A DNA stretch of 64,000 nucleotides from Stenotrophomonas maltophilia (GCA_002363385.1 DEVL01000006.1:310001-374000); one strand, 5' to 3'; counted from the stretch's first letter, positions 35,069-46,742 are shown. The notes: generated by a model not told the origin, from the letters alone. Numbers and translations: made by a program.

Positions 35069-35083
35069 ATAGGTGCAGGCTAT
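35069..35083 (-). promoter_or_regulatory. OxyR-like half-site upstream of katG
   Basis: ATAG-GTGCAGG-CTAT matches the OxyR unit ATAG-N7-CTAT in both conserved tetranucleotides. It lies 173-187 bases upstream of the katG start. The adjacent second unit is poor, so this is a single-site candidate. Confidence 0.5.
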
Positions 35084-35098
35084 TTCGAACGCCTGCCT

Positions 35099-35707
35099 TC
35101 AGCGCTTGCCGAACAGGCCGCCGCCGAGCTTGAGCAGATCGCCGACGCCCAGCTGTCCATCCCCGTCCTGGTCCAGCACGGACGTCAGCAGGCCACCGCT
35201 GTTGGCGCGCTGCGCTTCCTGGCCGAGGGCCTGGCTGAGCTGGCCCGGGTTGGCGTTGCCGCCGCTGGCGAAGCGCTGGGCAAGATAGGACATCACGATG
35301 GGGGCGAGGATGGCGAGCAGCTGGCTGGTCTTGCTGCTGTCCAGCCCGGTGGCCTGGCTCAGGCCCTGGGTGGCGCGGTCGGTATTGCCGCCGAAGACAT
35401 GGCCGAGGATGCCGGCGCCATTGGTCGCATTGCCGCCCCCGCCGCCCAGCACGCTGCCCAGCAGTCCGCCCAGGTCGAACCCGCCGCTTGCCGGCGCATG
35501 GTCACGCTGCAGCGCGCCCAGTAGTGCCTGTGCGCCTTGGGGTTCCTGGGCGTTGCGGCCCATCGCGCCGAGCAGCAGCGGCAGGGCCGCGCCGATCGCG
35601 CCGCTGGCCTGGTTCTGGTCAATGCCAAGCTGCTGGGACACCTGCTGCAGGCCTTGGCCCTGCTGCAGTTGCTGGAAGAGGGACGCGGCAAGTGATTCGG
35701 TATTCAC
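35099..35707 (-). CDS. DUF937 (YidB-like) protein
   Basis: A 202-residue glycine- and glutamine-rich protein starting SLAASLFQQLQQGQGLQQVSQQLGIDQNQ. Repeated helices follow the DUF937 pattern (IGAALPLLLGAMGRNAQ, LLAILAPIVMSYLAQRF). The C-terminus reads SVLDQDGDGQLGVGDLLKLGGGLFG, an EF-hand-like DxDGDG loop. The function of the family is unknown. No signal peptide is seen. It lies upstream of katG on the same strand, with a 202-base gap holding the katG control region, so it is probably transcribed separately. Confidence 0.8.
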   Translation of the reverse strand: MNTESLAASLFQQLQQGQGLQQVSQQLGIDQNQASGAIGAALPLLLGAMGRNAQEPQGAQALLGALQRDHAPASGGFDLGGLLGSVLGGGGGNATNGAGILGHVFGGNTDRATQGLSQATGLDSSKTSQLLAILAPIVMSYLAQRFASGGNANPGQLSQALGQEAQRANSGGLLTSVLDQDGDGQLGVGDLLKLGGGLFGKR

Positions 35708-35821
35708 GGCGGGCTCCAGGGCAGGGATGGGAACTGCCCGAGCATAGCGCTGCGTTCACTACGGGAATGCGAAGACCTCACACCGCCGGCCAGGCCTTGA
35801 CCACTCGGCCGATGGCGCCGA

Positions 35822-37807
35822 TCAGTGGGTAGTCTTGGGCGGCGTCGGCGTTGCCGCGATCTGCTGCAGATGAGCGACGAAGTCGGGCAGCAGCACACGG
35901 TTGCCATGCCCGCTCAGGTGGTCTGAGTCGAAGAACAGCGGATCCCGCCCATCCATTGCCGAACAGACGCTGCCTTTGCACAGCAGGGGCATGGGATCCC
36001 ACACATGCAGCGCGGGATGCGCCTGGGCAAGCGATGCGAGCAGCGCCATCTGCGGCGCGCGCAGCCGCTCCAGATCCTGGCGCGGCAGCGTCAGGCCATC
36101 GGCGCAGGCAGGATTCATGCGGTTGAACGGATCCGAGCAGCGGTACGCGGAGGCCTTGAAGATGGGCAGCGGCGCGTCGATCACGACCGTTACCTTCAGC
36201 GCTTCCAGGCGCGCCAGGACCGCCTCCGCATCCTCTCGCGCGGCGCGGTCGTCGTCCGTGCTGCGTGCCTGGAGGATCTCGTCCATGATCACGGCATGCC
36301 CACGGCGCCAATCGCGGCCGCGCAGTTCGGGCATGCGTAGCGAGGCGAGCAGCACGACATCACCGGGCCGGGCCTGCGCTTCGATCTGCGCCAGGATCCG
36401 TTCGCGTGGATCACCACAGTCGCCGGGTGCAGCGCCAAGCAGGCTGACGATGCCACAGCCACCGCGTTCCAGCACGTGCAGTTCCATCTCCAGCTGCCGC
36501 GCGGCGACGGACGCCATGGTCCGGTAGGCGGCGGCATGCGAGTCGCCGGCGACGAACAATTGTCGGCCTGCCAGGCCAGGACCCTCGACGGGCGATACCG
36601 GTTTCCATGCAGGATGCAGGTAGGCGCGCCACTGGTAGCCATCGCCGGTGGTGCTGAGCGTGATGTCGTCGGTGTGCTGCACCAGCAGATACGCGCTGGT
36701 CGCGGACACGCCCATGGCGGCAACACTGATTGCCAGCACGGTGCGCGTGCGAAGGCGGATGCTTTGCTGGCGTGCGGGGGTTTCGATCCAGCGGTAGGAG
36801 GCGCCGGCGATGACCATCAGTACCACGGGGTAAGCCCAAAGCGCGACGTCCTGCATGCCGTAGGTCCAGCGCAGCAGTACCAGCAACGGCCAGTGCCAGA
36901 GATAGAGCGAGTAGGACAACAGGCCGATATAGGCCAACGGCCGCCACTGCAACCCGTTCAGGACCGGCGACGATGCACCATCGCTGTCATCGGCTGCGGC
37001 GGCGGCCAGCAGCATCAGCGTGCCGGCCACGGTGATCAGCGCACCCGGGAAGGGAAACGGCAAGCGATCCGCGAACACGAAGCCAAGCGCCACAAGCAGA
37101 AGGCCTGGCAGCGCCCACCGCCGCCAATGCGCAGGTGCACCGTGGGTGATCACGCGTTGGTACAACAGTGCGCCTGCGGCCAGCTCCCACAGTCGCGCCG
37201 GCAACAGGTAGAACGCCGACGTTGGCGCGGTGGATGCCTGCACGGCGGCGACCACCAGCGATGCGGCCGCAAGCAGCGGCAACACCCAGCGTGCCGCTAC
37301 GCGGGTGCGGCGGTGCTGCAGCCAGACGAAGTACACGAACGGGAACAGCAGGTAGAACTGCTCTTCCACCCCAAGTGTCCAGGTGTGCAGAAACGGATTG
37401 AGATCGGCACCCGGCGAAAAGTAACCGTCCTGTTGCCAGGCCAGCACCAGGTTGCTGACGCCGAACAGCGCGCCCAGTCCGGTCTGGTCGAACTGCTCGT
37501 TGCGCCAGGCACGGGGTATCAACAAGGCCGATAGGAGGAAGGTGATCAGCAGCATCAGCAGCAGCGCGGGCAGCAGCCGCTGCAGTCGTCGCCGGTAGAA
37601 ATCCAGCAGGAAGCGACCCAGGCTGGGCGCGGGTCGCGCCGCCAGGGATTGGCTGATCACGAATCCGGACACCACAAAAAACAGGTCCACGCCACTGAAA
37701 CCGCCAGGCAGCAGCGCGCTGTCGGCGTGGAAAACGATGACGGCAACCACCGCCAAGGCACGCATGCCATCGATGGCGCCGAAGTGACGCGTTGGGAGCA
37801 GGGACAT
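35822..37807 (-). CDS. OafA-type O-acyltransferase with SGNH domain
   Basis: A protein of about 661 residues. The N-terminal 350 residues are an acyltransferase-3 membrane domain with about ten helices: IDGMRALAVVAVIVFH (catalytic-type His), GVDLFFVVSGFVIS, HTWTLGVEEQFYLLFP and YSLYLWHWPLLVLL. The C-terminal periplasmic domain is an SGNH hydrolase-like fold with GDSHAAA (nucleophile Ser) and DSDHLSGHG (Asp/His). Such fusions O-acetylate surface polysaccharides such as LPS O-antigen. ATG 37807 is preferred over an in-frame GTG at 37816. The gene is isolated, with no glycan cluster nearby. Confidence 0.9.
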   Translation of the reverse strand: MSLLPTRHFGAIDGMRALAVVAVIVFHADSALLPGGFSGVDLFFVVSGFVISQSLAARPAPSLGRFLLDFYRRRLQRLLPALLLMLLITFLLSALLIPRAWRNEQFDQTGLGALFGVSNLVLAWQQDGYFSPGADLNPFLHTWTLGVEEQFYLLFPFVYFVWLQHRRTRVAARWVLPLLAAASLVVAAVQASTAPTSAFYLLPARLWELAAGALLYQRVITHGAPAHWRRWALPGLLLVALGFVFADRLPFPFPGALITVAGTLMLLAAAAADDSDGASSPVLNGLQWRPLAYIGLLSYSLYLWHWPLLVLLRWTYGMQDVALWAYPVVLMVIAGASYRWIETPARQQSIRLRTRTVLAISVAAMGVSATSAYLLVQHTDDITLSTTGDGYQWRAYLHPAWKPVSPVEGPGLAGRQLFVAGDSHAAAYRTMASVAARQLEMELHVLERGGCGIVSLLGAAPGDCGDPRERILAQIEAQARPGDVVLLASLRMPELRGRDWRRGHAVIMDEILQARSTDDDRAAREDAEAVLARLEALKVTVVIDAPLPIFKASAYRCSDPFNRMNPACADGLTLPRQDLERLRAPQMALLASLAQAHPALHVWDPMPLLCKGSVCSAMDGRDPLFFDSDHLSGHGNRVLLPDFVAHLQQIAATPTPPKTTH

Positions 37808-38026
37808 GGCACGCACCGCGACGGGGACGGGCCAGCATCAAGAGCGGGCATCACGACAACAAGAGGTAATGGCGACACATCGCCAGAAATGGAACGTGAG
37901 TTGCGGATGCGCCCGGTCGAGGCGCTCCTGCGGTTCAGCGAGGTTCGTCATTCAACGCATTCCAGCGTAGGCCGATGCCTGCGCTGGAGAATCACGCACC
38001 TGTACGCACGCGCTGACCGCGCAGGA

Positions 38027-40666
<2,640 letters not shown>

Positions 40667-40733
40667 TGTAGGGGAGGGGGCTGTGGCCGGGGGCGTGGTA
40701 GATTCGCGGCAGTCTCCGTGCAGGGAAAGCACC

Positions 40734-41828
40734 GTGATCGCATCGCTGTCGTGGGCGCCACTCGTACTGGCCGGATTGGCCACTTCCGCCGCTGCGCAGG
40801 CACAGACTGCGCCGACCGCCGGCGAGGTACGCACGCCACCTGCGCCCCATTGCCTGGATGCACGTGGCGTACGCCAGGTGGAGCAGGCCACGCCCGGTTC
40901 CATCGCGGTCCGAGGCGCCAATGGGCAGGCGTATCGGGTGGACTTCAGTGCGGACTGTCCGGGCATCAACGAGGCGGCTGAGGTGCGCCTGGATGCACCC
41001 GCCGGCTGGGCCTGCGGTCGCCCCAGTGAACAGGTGACGGTAGACGGGCGCCGTTGTGCGATCAGCGCGGTCAGCGTGATCGGCAACCGTGACTTCGCCG
41101 AGGCGGCCCGCGAAAGCAGTCGCCAGTTCGCGACGACCCTGCCGACCGTGACCGTCACCGGGACGTCTGACCGGCGCAGCAGCCCGCGACGTGGTTTCCA
41201 TGGAACGCCGGAGTTCTGTTTCGCCACGCGTCATGTGCGCAGCTGGAATGAAGACCCACAGGGCGTCGTGGTGGAAACCAACCCACGCCGCAACGGTGGT
41301 CATCGTTATTATCGGGTCGAACTCGGTAGCAGTTGCAGCATCCTGGCCGGGGCGACTGAAATCGACTTCCAGTCCGGCTTTCAGAACGGGCTGATCTGCG
41401 GCAATCCCGGTGACCGAATCGTCATGACGCCCTCCGGCATCCAGGGGGATCTGCTTGGCACCCAGGGAGATCTGCGTTTCAGCACGCCGCGTTTCACGCG
41501 TCCCGGGTGTTCGATTCTGGCGGTCTATCCAAAAGACCAAGCGGCGCGCGGTCCTGCGACTGCTCCCGTCGTGGCTGTTTGCGGCTGTGTACGCCACTGT
41601 CATCACACTGGCTGTGCCCTGAACCCGAGTACGCCTGTTGACGCGGCGTGGACGCATATTCACCTTGGCTTGTCCTCGACAGGCAGAGACTCGGGCCATG
41701 TTCCACAAACAGGGATCGACCATGAAGACGAGCTTCCGCGTGTTGTGCCTGGGCAGTCTGCTCGCTGTGTCGGCAGTTGCCGGCGCACAGACCTATGGGC
41801 CGAAGGACGAGGGGCGCCGCTTCAATGA
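40734..41828 (+). CDS. Secreted protein with two DUF6491-like domains, anomalous 3' end
   Basis: From GTG 40734 a signal peptide (IASLSWAPLVLAGLATSAAAQAQ) precedes two similar domains. Each begins CLDARGVRQVEQ or CFATRHVRSWNE, continues with an RVDFS/YRVELGSSC-like strand and a C-GxPxxxV stretch, and ends with RRCAIS or RPGCSILAV. They resemble the DUF6491 pattern as I recall it, with conserved cysteines likely forming disulphides in the periplasm. After CSILAVYPKD (about 41538) the frame runs on for some 95 codons of odd composition, across the start and signal peptide of the next gene, before stopping at 41828. That tail is probably a lost stop or frameshift, so the true end is likely near 41540-41640. 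Confidence 0.6.
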   Translation: MIASLSWAPLVLAGLATSAAAQAQTAPTAGEVRTPPAPHCLDARGVRQVEQATPGSIAVRGANGQAYRVDFSADCPGINEAAEVRLDAPAGWACGRPSEQVTVDGRRCAISAVSVIGNRDFAEAARESSRQFATTLPTVTVTGTSDRRSSPRRGFHGTPEFCFATRHVRSWNEDPQGVVVETNPRRNGGHRYYRVELGSSCSILAGATEIDFQSGFQNGLICGNPGDRIVMTPSGIQGDLLGTQGDLRFSTPRFTRPGCSILAVYPKDQAARGPATAPVVAVCGCVRHCHHTGCALNPSTPVDAAWTHIHLGLSSTGRDSGHVPQTGIDHEDELPRVVPGQSARCVGSCRRTDLWAEGRGAPLQ

Positions 41829-42084
41829 CGGCAGCAAGGTGGTGTGCCACAACGTCGAGGTCCAGCGTAATTCCAGAGACCCCAACCGCATCACCGGCAC
41901 TGCGACCGGCGCCGTGGTCGGTGGTCTGCTCGGTAACCAGGTCGGTGGCGGCAACGGCAAGAAGCTGGCCACGGTTGCCGGCGCAGTGGCAGGTGGCGCC
42001 GCCGGTCGCCAGATCCAGGGTAACCAACAGTCGAAGAACGGCAATCGCGTGGTCGAGCGTCGTTGCGAGCGTCAGTACCGCTGA
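41722..42084 (+). CDS. Glycine-zipper outer-membrane-associated protein
   Basis: A 120-residue exported protein. The signal peptide is MKTSFRVLCLGSLLAVSAVAGAQT. The mature part has RFNDGSKVVCHNVEVQRNSRDPNRITGTATGAVVGGLLGNQVGGGNGKKLATVAGAVAGGAAGRQ, a two-helix glycine zipper of the 17-kDa/SlyB type, then a Cys near the end (ERRCERQYR). Such proteins sit in or against the outer membrane and may affect envelope integrity. ATG 41722 is clear from the signal peptide. It overlaps the suspicious tail of the preceding frame. Confidence 0.88.
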   Translation: MKTSFRVLCLGSLLAVSAVAGAQTYGPKDEGRRFNDGSKVVCHNVEVQRNSRDPNRITGTATGAVVGGLLGNQVGGGNGKKLATVAGAVAGGAAGRQIQGNQQSKNGNRVVERRCERQYR

Positions 42085-42152
42085 GTCCCTGTGGAGAGGG
42101 CAAACGTTCTTCCTCTCCAGACGGTTTGCACCGGCACAGCTTGAAGATGCAG

Positions 42153-42177
42153 AAAAGGCGGCCATTGGCCGCCTTTT
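42153..42177. terminator. Bidirectional terminator
   Basis: AAAAGGCGGCC-ATT-GGCCGCCTTTT is a perfect hairpin with A- and T-runs. It separates the glycine-zipper gene from the end of the convergent pilin operon. Confidence 0.85.
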
Positions 42178-42206
42178 CCATGTGATGGCCTGAGTGTCCA
42201 GGGAGG

Positions 42207-44534
42207 TCAGCGATAACGGCTCCACCGCACCGAGGCCATGGCCGCTGCGCCCGGCGTGGTGGGCGGCGTTTCGCAGATGCCGGGGTTGTAGTGGTTGTCA
42301 CCGTTCTGCGGCACGATCACCTGCGCACCGCCCTGCTGCACCGTGGTACTGCTGCCTGGGGCATTGGTGCCCACGGTCAAGCTGCCATGGATCACAGTGG
42401 TTTGTGCGGCCGTCGCCATGGTCGAGCCGAGAATCACGTTGCCGTGGATTTCCCAGCCGGAAAGCTGGGCGCCACTTTCGGTCACCAGCGCGACATTGCC
42501 GATCGGCAGGCCACGGTGCGACGCGCCGGCCGTGTCCGTCCAGGTGGCAAACTGCGATGAGGTGCCGGTCTTGTCGCACAGGTTGCCGGGGTAGAACTCG
42601 CCGTCACAGATCAGTGCCGGGGTGGAGAAGTTCGGGGCGATCAGCTTGTCATGACCCGACTGGGTCAGCGTCACGTAGCCCTTGGTGATCAAGGCACTGA
42701 GCAGATCGCGGTTGCCATCGCTGTCGCGCAGCTCGGTGCCATCGATCTTCAGTGCGTTGTCGAACCAGAACACACCGCGTGGCAGATGGGTCAGGCCGGT
42801 GATGGTCCAGGCGCTGGTCGCGGTCTTGTCACGGAAGCAATGCGCGGCCGCATTGCCGGCCTGGTTCCAGTTGCAGGTCAGGAACTGCGCGCCATTGGCC
42901 GGCAGGCGGCGCACGTCCTGCGTGGCGAGGTTGTAGACCCCATCGATCGAGGTGCCGCTGACCGTGCGTACGTTGCGGATCGTCAGGTGCGGCGCGTTGT
43001 CGATCCACTCGAAGATGTAGTTGGCGCTGCCGCGGTAGGCGGTGACGTCGATCGCATCCACGCGGGTATCGCAGAACGGAATGCCGGGCAGCCCGGGGCT
43101 GGTGCCGGTCTGCTGGGTGCGCAGGCCCGGCATCGCCGCGCCGATGTTCGGGACTGCCTGGCGCGCGGTGCCGTACTTCAATTGACCGGCCACATTGCCC
43201 GTGCTCACCGACGGGAAGTTCCAGTAGAGGCCAGCCTGGGTGGCGGTGATGTCGCGCCCACCCACCAGCGTCCCGATGGTGCCCGTGACGATGTCCAGGT
43301 CACCGTTGGCCAGGATGGTGGTGTAACGGCCGCCCCAGCCACTGATCGTCAGGTAATGGCCCCACAGCTGATCGATGGTGAGCGTGGCCAGATTGATCGT
43401 GCCGCCGGCGATGCGGGTGGAGCGGAAACTGATCTGGTCGGCCAGCGGCGAGGTGCCGTCGCCGGCGATGCGCTGTGCTGCTGCGGCACCGGTGACGATG
43501 CCCGTGGTGGCGTCGATGCTCACCGAGGCCATGTCCAGCAGGAACACGTCGCCGCTTGCCAGCGTGATGACGATCCGTCCGGTGCCCAAGGGTGACACCG
43601 TGCCGACGCTCCAGGGCAGGGCACCGGTCACGGTCGATGCGATGAGCTTGCCGCCCAGTTCGGTGGTGCCGATCACGCTAGAGCCGCTGTAGACGTTGGC
43701 GGTGAACGCGCCGGCCTTGACCGCGGCGTAGTTGCCGCCGCTGACGCCGCCGCCGATGGTCACATCACGGCCCCACAGCGTCGTGTTGCTGGGGTTGGCC
43801 ATATGGTTGATGTGGATGGTGCCCTGTGAATGCACATGTCCGCCGCTGAGGATGCCACCGCCGCTCAAGGTGACATTGCCTTTCGCACAGCCGGAGAAGG
43901 TCGCCTGGCTGGCGCTGGACAGGGTGATGTCGCCTGCCACCGCGATGTTCTCGAAGCCAGCGGGATTGACCACGCCAAGCGAGCCGCCCGTGATGTTAAG
44001 GTCACCGTTGAACACCATCGGCGCGGCCGGAATGCTCGCGCAGACCGGTGTGTTCGTGCCGCCTTGGCTGCCCGGGGTGATGTCATACAGCACTTCCACG
44101 GTGGCGCTGGTGGTCGTGCTGCCGCTGCCTGACAACGCGGTGATCGTCGCCGAGACCTGGTACTGATTACCGGTGCCGCTCAGCGCGGTGATGCGTGCGT
44201 TGCCATCCGGAATGCCGATGTCGGTAAGGCCGGTCACGGTGGCGGGAAGCGGCAGGCCGCCACTGGATTGGCTCCATAACGCCATCGTGGCGGGATCCAC
44301 GCCCAGCAGATACCGGCGCACCACTTCAACACCGCGCCAGGCCGCCGCCTGTGCAGAGGTCACCGAATGCGTGGTGACTTGGCGCTGCTGGTTGCCGCGC
44401 AGCGAATAGACCGAGGCCGCGACAGTGACCGATACCGCCAGGCCCACCATCAATATGATCCAGAGCGTGGCCATGCCTTTCTGTCTGGCAGGGCCAGGCG
44501 AATGCATCCGTTTCATCGCAGGGCGTCCCATCAT
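42207..44534 (-). CDS. Large PilX-like minor pilin/tip protein
   Basis: A 775-residue protein that starts like a PilX minor pilin: a basic leader ending in ARQKG, then MATLWIILMVGLAVSVTVAASVYSL as the N-terminal helix, followed by RGNQQRQVTTHSVTSAQAAAWRG. PilX proteins are usually under 250 residues. Here the remainder is Thr/Ser/Gly-rich short strands such as GDLNITGGSLGVV, GDITLSSASQATFSG, GNVTLSGGGILSGGHVHSQGTIHIN and VALVTESGAQLSGWEIHGNV, a pattern expected of a right-handed beta-helix. It may act as a pilus-tip adhesin; no PilY1 gene is present. Its ATG overlaps the stop of the PilW-like gene, and it is the last gene of the operon. Confidence 0.75.
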   Translation of the reverse strand: MMGRPAMKRMHSPGPARQKGMATLWIILMVGLAVSVTVAASVYSLRGNQQRQVTTHSVTSAQAAAWRGVEVVRRYLLGVDPATMALWSQSSGGLPLPATVTGLTDIGIPDGNARITALSGTGNQYQVSATITALSGSGSTTTSATVEVLYDITPGSQGGTNTPVCASIPAAPMVFNGDLNITGGSLGVVNPAGFENIAVAGDITLSSASQATFSGCAKGNVTLSGGGILSGGHVHSQGTIHINHMANPSNTTLWGRDVTIGGGVSGGNYAAVKAGAFTANVYSGSSVIGTTELGGKLIASTVTGALPWSVGTVSPLGTGRIVITLASGDVFLLDMASVSIDATTGIVTGAAAAQRIAGDGTSPLADQISFRSTRIAGGTINLATLTIDQLWGHYLTISGWGGRYTTILANGDLDIVTGTIGTLVGGRDITATQAGLYWNFPSVSTGNVAGQLKYGTARQAVPNIGAAMPGLRTQQTGTSPGLPGIPFCDTRVDAIDVTAYRGSANYIFEWIDNAPHLTIRNVRTVSGTSIDGVYNLATQDVRRLPANGAQFLTCNWNQAGNAAAHCFRDKTATSAWTITGLTHLPRGVFWFDNALKIDGTELRDSDGNRDLLSALITKGYVTLTQSGHDKLIAPNFSTPALICDGEFYPGNLCDKTGTSSQFATWTDTAGASHRGLPIGNVALVTESGAQLSGWEIHGNVILGSTMATAAQTTVIHGSLTVGTNAPGSSTTVQQGGAQVIVPQNGDNHYNPGICETPPTTPGAAAMASVRWSRYR

Positions 44535-45223
44535 GTGGCGGGGGTGAAGGCGAGGTTGGGCAGGCAGACCGAGAACAGCACGTCGTCGACGGATTGGCGC
44601 AGGGTGATGCGCTGGCCCGCCTGCTCGACGGTGTCCTGTTGCTGATAGGGCATGCAGGTATCGGCGACGGCATGGAAGGCGTAGCCGCCCTGGAGGGTCA
44701 GCGCACCTATTTCGCGCTCAGCGCCGTCATAGGTGGTGCCATCCTTGCGTGTCGGCTCGAAGAAGGCGGCTTCGGAGGCAACCGGCTGCAGTTCGTTGCT
44801 GGACCAGCTCAGGCCCACCACGCTGCTGCACGCTTTCGGTGCCAGGCGATACAAGCCACGCGCGGGGCCCCCTTCTTCGTCGCTGTCGACCAGGCGCAGG
44901 CCGGCGCACTGATCGGCCTGGCCGAGCTCGTGCTTGAAGCGCCAGCTGACCTGTTTGCCATCGCTGCTGACAGATAGCCGGGTGTCCAGCGCGTCCTGCA
45001 TCGGAATGCCGAAACCGGCTTCCTGCAGCTCAGACTGTGCCGCCAGCAGCGCGGAGGCGACCTGTCCATCGCGCAGGGCCGAACGCGACGCGTTGCCCGA
45101 TGATTCGATGATGTTCTTGTACAGCACCAGCATCGCGGCGATGGTCAGCAGTGAAATCACCAGCCCCACCATCATGCTGATCAAGCTCTGGCCGGATTGC
45201 CGGTAGGGCGTGGTCATGCGCAT
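44531..45223 (-). CDS. PilW-like minor pilin
   Basis: A 230-residue prepilin-like protein. The leader MRMTTPYRQSG is followed by QSLISMMVGLVISLLTIAAMLVLYKN. Position 5 of the mature protein is Ser, not the usual Glu, a trait shared with some noncore minor pilins. The rest resembles PilW, with ASALLAAQSELQEAGFGI and paired cysteines (DQCAGL, KACSSV, DTCMPY, SVCLPN). It starts at ATG 45223, sharing a base with the stop of the PilV-like gene. It would be processed by PilD and help prime pilus assembly. Confidence 0.78.
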   Translation of the reverse strand: MRMTTPYRQSGQSLISMMVGLVISLLTIAAMLVLYKNIIESSGNASRSALRDGQVASALLAAQSELQEAGFGIPMQDALDTRLSVSSDGKQVSWRFKHELGQADQCAGLRLVDSDEEGGPARGLYRLAPKACSSVVGLSWSSNELQPVASEAAFFEPTRKDGTTYDGAEREIGALTLQGGYAFHAVADTCMPYQQQDTVEQAGQRITLRQSVDDVLFSVCLPNLAFTPAT

Positions 45224-45660
45224 CACTGGTGGCTCGACAACAGAAGATCGACCGCACCCGCGCCGGCCGTGTCGCCGTCCAGCTCCAGATCGGCGGCTGA
45301 CACGGTCAGTCCCACCTGGCGCGGTGCATCCACGTCGATCGCGGTGCCGCCCAGGCCCACGTTGAGCGTTTGCACCGCCCCACACTGGACGCTGGCATTG
45401 CGGCTGAGCTCGGCCGAAAGGGTGAGGTCCACCGTGCCGCTGTCGCACAGTGCGGTGCCGCGGCTCTGCAGTTGTTCGCGCAGTTGGCCGACCACCAGCC
45501 GCTCGACCTTGGTCGCCCGTTGGGTGTCCATCAGTCGGGCCTGCACGTGTACCAGACCGGCGGCGATCAGCGAGGTGATCAACACCCCGACCAGCGCTTC
45601 CAGCAGCATCTCACCGCGCTGCCGACGCGGCGACCTGCGCAACTCACAACATGTCGACAT
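45223..45660 (-). CDS. PilV-like minor pilin
   Basis: A 145-residue prepilin. The leader MSTCCELRRSPRRQRG is cut before EMLLEALVGVLITSLIAAGLVHVQARLM, with Glu at mature position 5, as in PilV/FimU-type pilins. The short globular domain has two cysteines (ALCDSG, SVQCGAV). The start lies within the 3' end of the GspH-like gene (17-base overlap), and the stop touches the PilW-like start, so it is translated as part of the minor-pilin operon. Confidence 0.78.
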   Translation of the reverse strand: MSTCCELRRSPRRQRGEMLLEALVGVLITSLIAAGLVHVQARLMDTQRATKVERLVVGQLREQLQSRGTALCDSGTVDLTLSAELSRNASVQCGAVQTLNVGLGGTAIDVDAPRQVGLTVSAADLELDGDTAGAGAVDLLLSSHQ

Positions 45661-46153
45661 AAAGCGGATCCTGGTTGGCGAGTCCCACGGCAATGTGGCC
45701 CAGCGTGCCGCTGCTGTCACTGCAGCCTCCGGCCCCCGGCAGGCGCAGGCCGCGCGAATCGAAGTTGATGCAGTCCAGGGCCGGATTGCTGCTCGTGCCC
45801 ATGCTGCCGGCATCGGCGAAACCGCCGCCGTCCACCAGCTTGAAGGTCACGTCCTGGCGGACGACGGCGGACCAGAGCGGCGTGTCGTTGTCCGGCACCA
45901 CGACCTCCAACTGCCCGTTGCTCAGACGCAGCATGGCGGAAGGCTCCCCTGCACGGCGGGCGGATGGATTGCGTAGTGCCATCGCACGCGCCTGCGACAC
46001 GGCTTCCCACATCAGCCCGCGCGCCTGCATCTGGCGGTTGCTGTTGACCCAGTACTGCCCCAGGGGCAGCGCCGCCATCAACAGCATGGCCATGATGAAG
46101 ATGCCGATCATCAACTCGATCAGGGTGACGCCGCGTTGGCGAAGCGGAGCCAC
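45644..46153 (-). CDS. FimT/GspH-type minor pilin
   Basis: A 169-residue pseudopilin starting at GTG 46153. The leader is very short (MAPLRQRG), followed by VTLIELMIGIFIMAMLLMAALPLGQYW with Glu5. The globular part matches the GspH/FimT family in having MWEAVSQARAMALRNPSAR as the long helix extension. A Cys pair (ALDCINF, GGCSDS) near the end could form a disulphide. FimT-type pilins have been tied to DNA uptake and pilus priming in Xanthomonadaceae and Legionella. The gene sits between the PilE-like and PilV-like genes. Confidence 0.82.
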   Translation of the reverse strand: MAPLRQRGVTLIELMIGIFIMAMLLMAALPLGQYWVNSNRQMQARGLMWEAVSQARAMALRNPSARRAGEPSAMLRLSNGQLEVVVPDNDTPLWSAVVRQDVTFKLVDGGGFADAGSMGTSSNPALDCINFDSRGLRLPGAGGCSDSSGTLGHIAVGLANQDPLYVDML

Positions 46154-46158
46154 GGTCG

Positions 46159-46590
46159 TTACCAGGCGTCAACGCCGACAGCGCCACAGGCGCTGCTGAC
46201 GCTTCGCTGGTTGGTGTCGGTCAGGGTCAGGGTGCAGCCACTGGCGCTGCCCAGCGTGCTGCCTCCCTCGGCGGTCAACGTGTAGCCACCGCTCGCGGTC
46301 GCATAACCAAAAGTGAAATCCGCACTGCTGGCAGCGGGCGTCCAACCGCGTTTGGCGGCGGTCGCATCGGCGGGGTAGCTGAGGGTGCGCTGGCGAGCGT
46401 TTTCGATGTTGGCAGAGAGGGCAAGCAGGTCACTCTGCGCCAGCCGGATTTTGGACCGCAGCACATAGTTCCGGTAAGAGGGCAGCGCGATCGCGGCCAG
46501 AATGGCGATGATCGCCACGACCACCATCAGCTCAAGCAGCGTGAAGCCGCGCATGCCGCGCCGCGAACGAGGTGCCACTACGGTATCCAT
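46159..46590 (-). CDS. PilE-like type IV minor pilin
   Basis: A 143-residue prepilin, first gene of the operon. The leader MDTVVAPRSRRGMRG precedes FTLLELMVVVAIIAILAAIALPSYRNYVLRSKIRLAQSDL, the classic N-terminal helix with Glu5. A C-terminal disulphide pair is likely (SGCTLTLTD and SSACGAVGVDAW). It belongs to the PilE group found at the start of minor-pilin clusters in Xanthomonas and Pseudomonas. A Clp/CRP-type site stands about 150 bases upstream. ATG 46590 is used; an in-frame TTG precedes it by one codon. Confidence 0.85.
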   Translation of the reverse strand: MDTVVAPRSRRGMRGFTLLELMVVVAIIAILAAIALPSYRNYVLRSKIRLAQSDLLALSANIENARQRTLSYPADATAAKRGWTPAASSADFTFGYATASGGYTLTAEGGSTLGSASGCTLTLTDTNQRSVSSACGAVGVDAW

Positions 46591-46742
46591 CAACGCCTGC
46601 CTTCCCTGGGGCCTGGAGCCGTCACTGCGACACGCGACACGACAGGCGCACGGCCTGCAGGCGGATGTCCCCGGTACACCTGGATGCGCTCAGGACCCCA
46701 ATTCCCGAGAAGCAGCCGGCAGACAGTGGCGGAGTTACGTTT

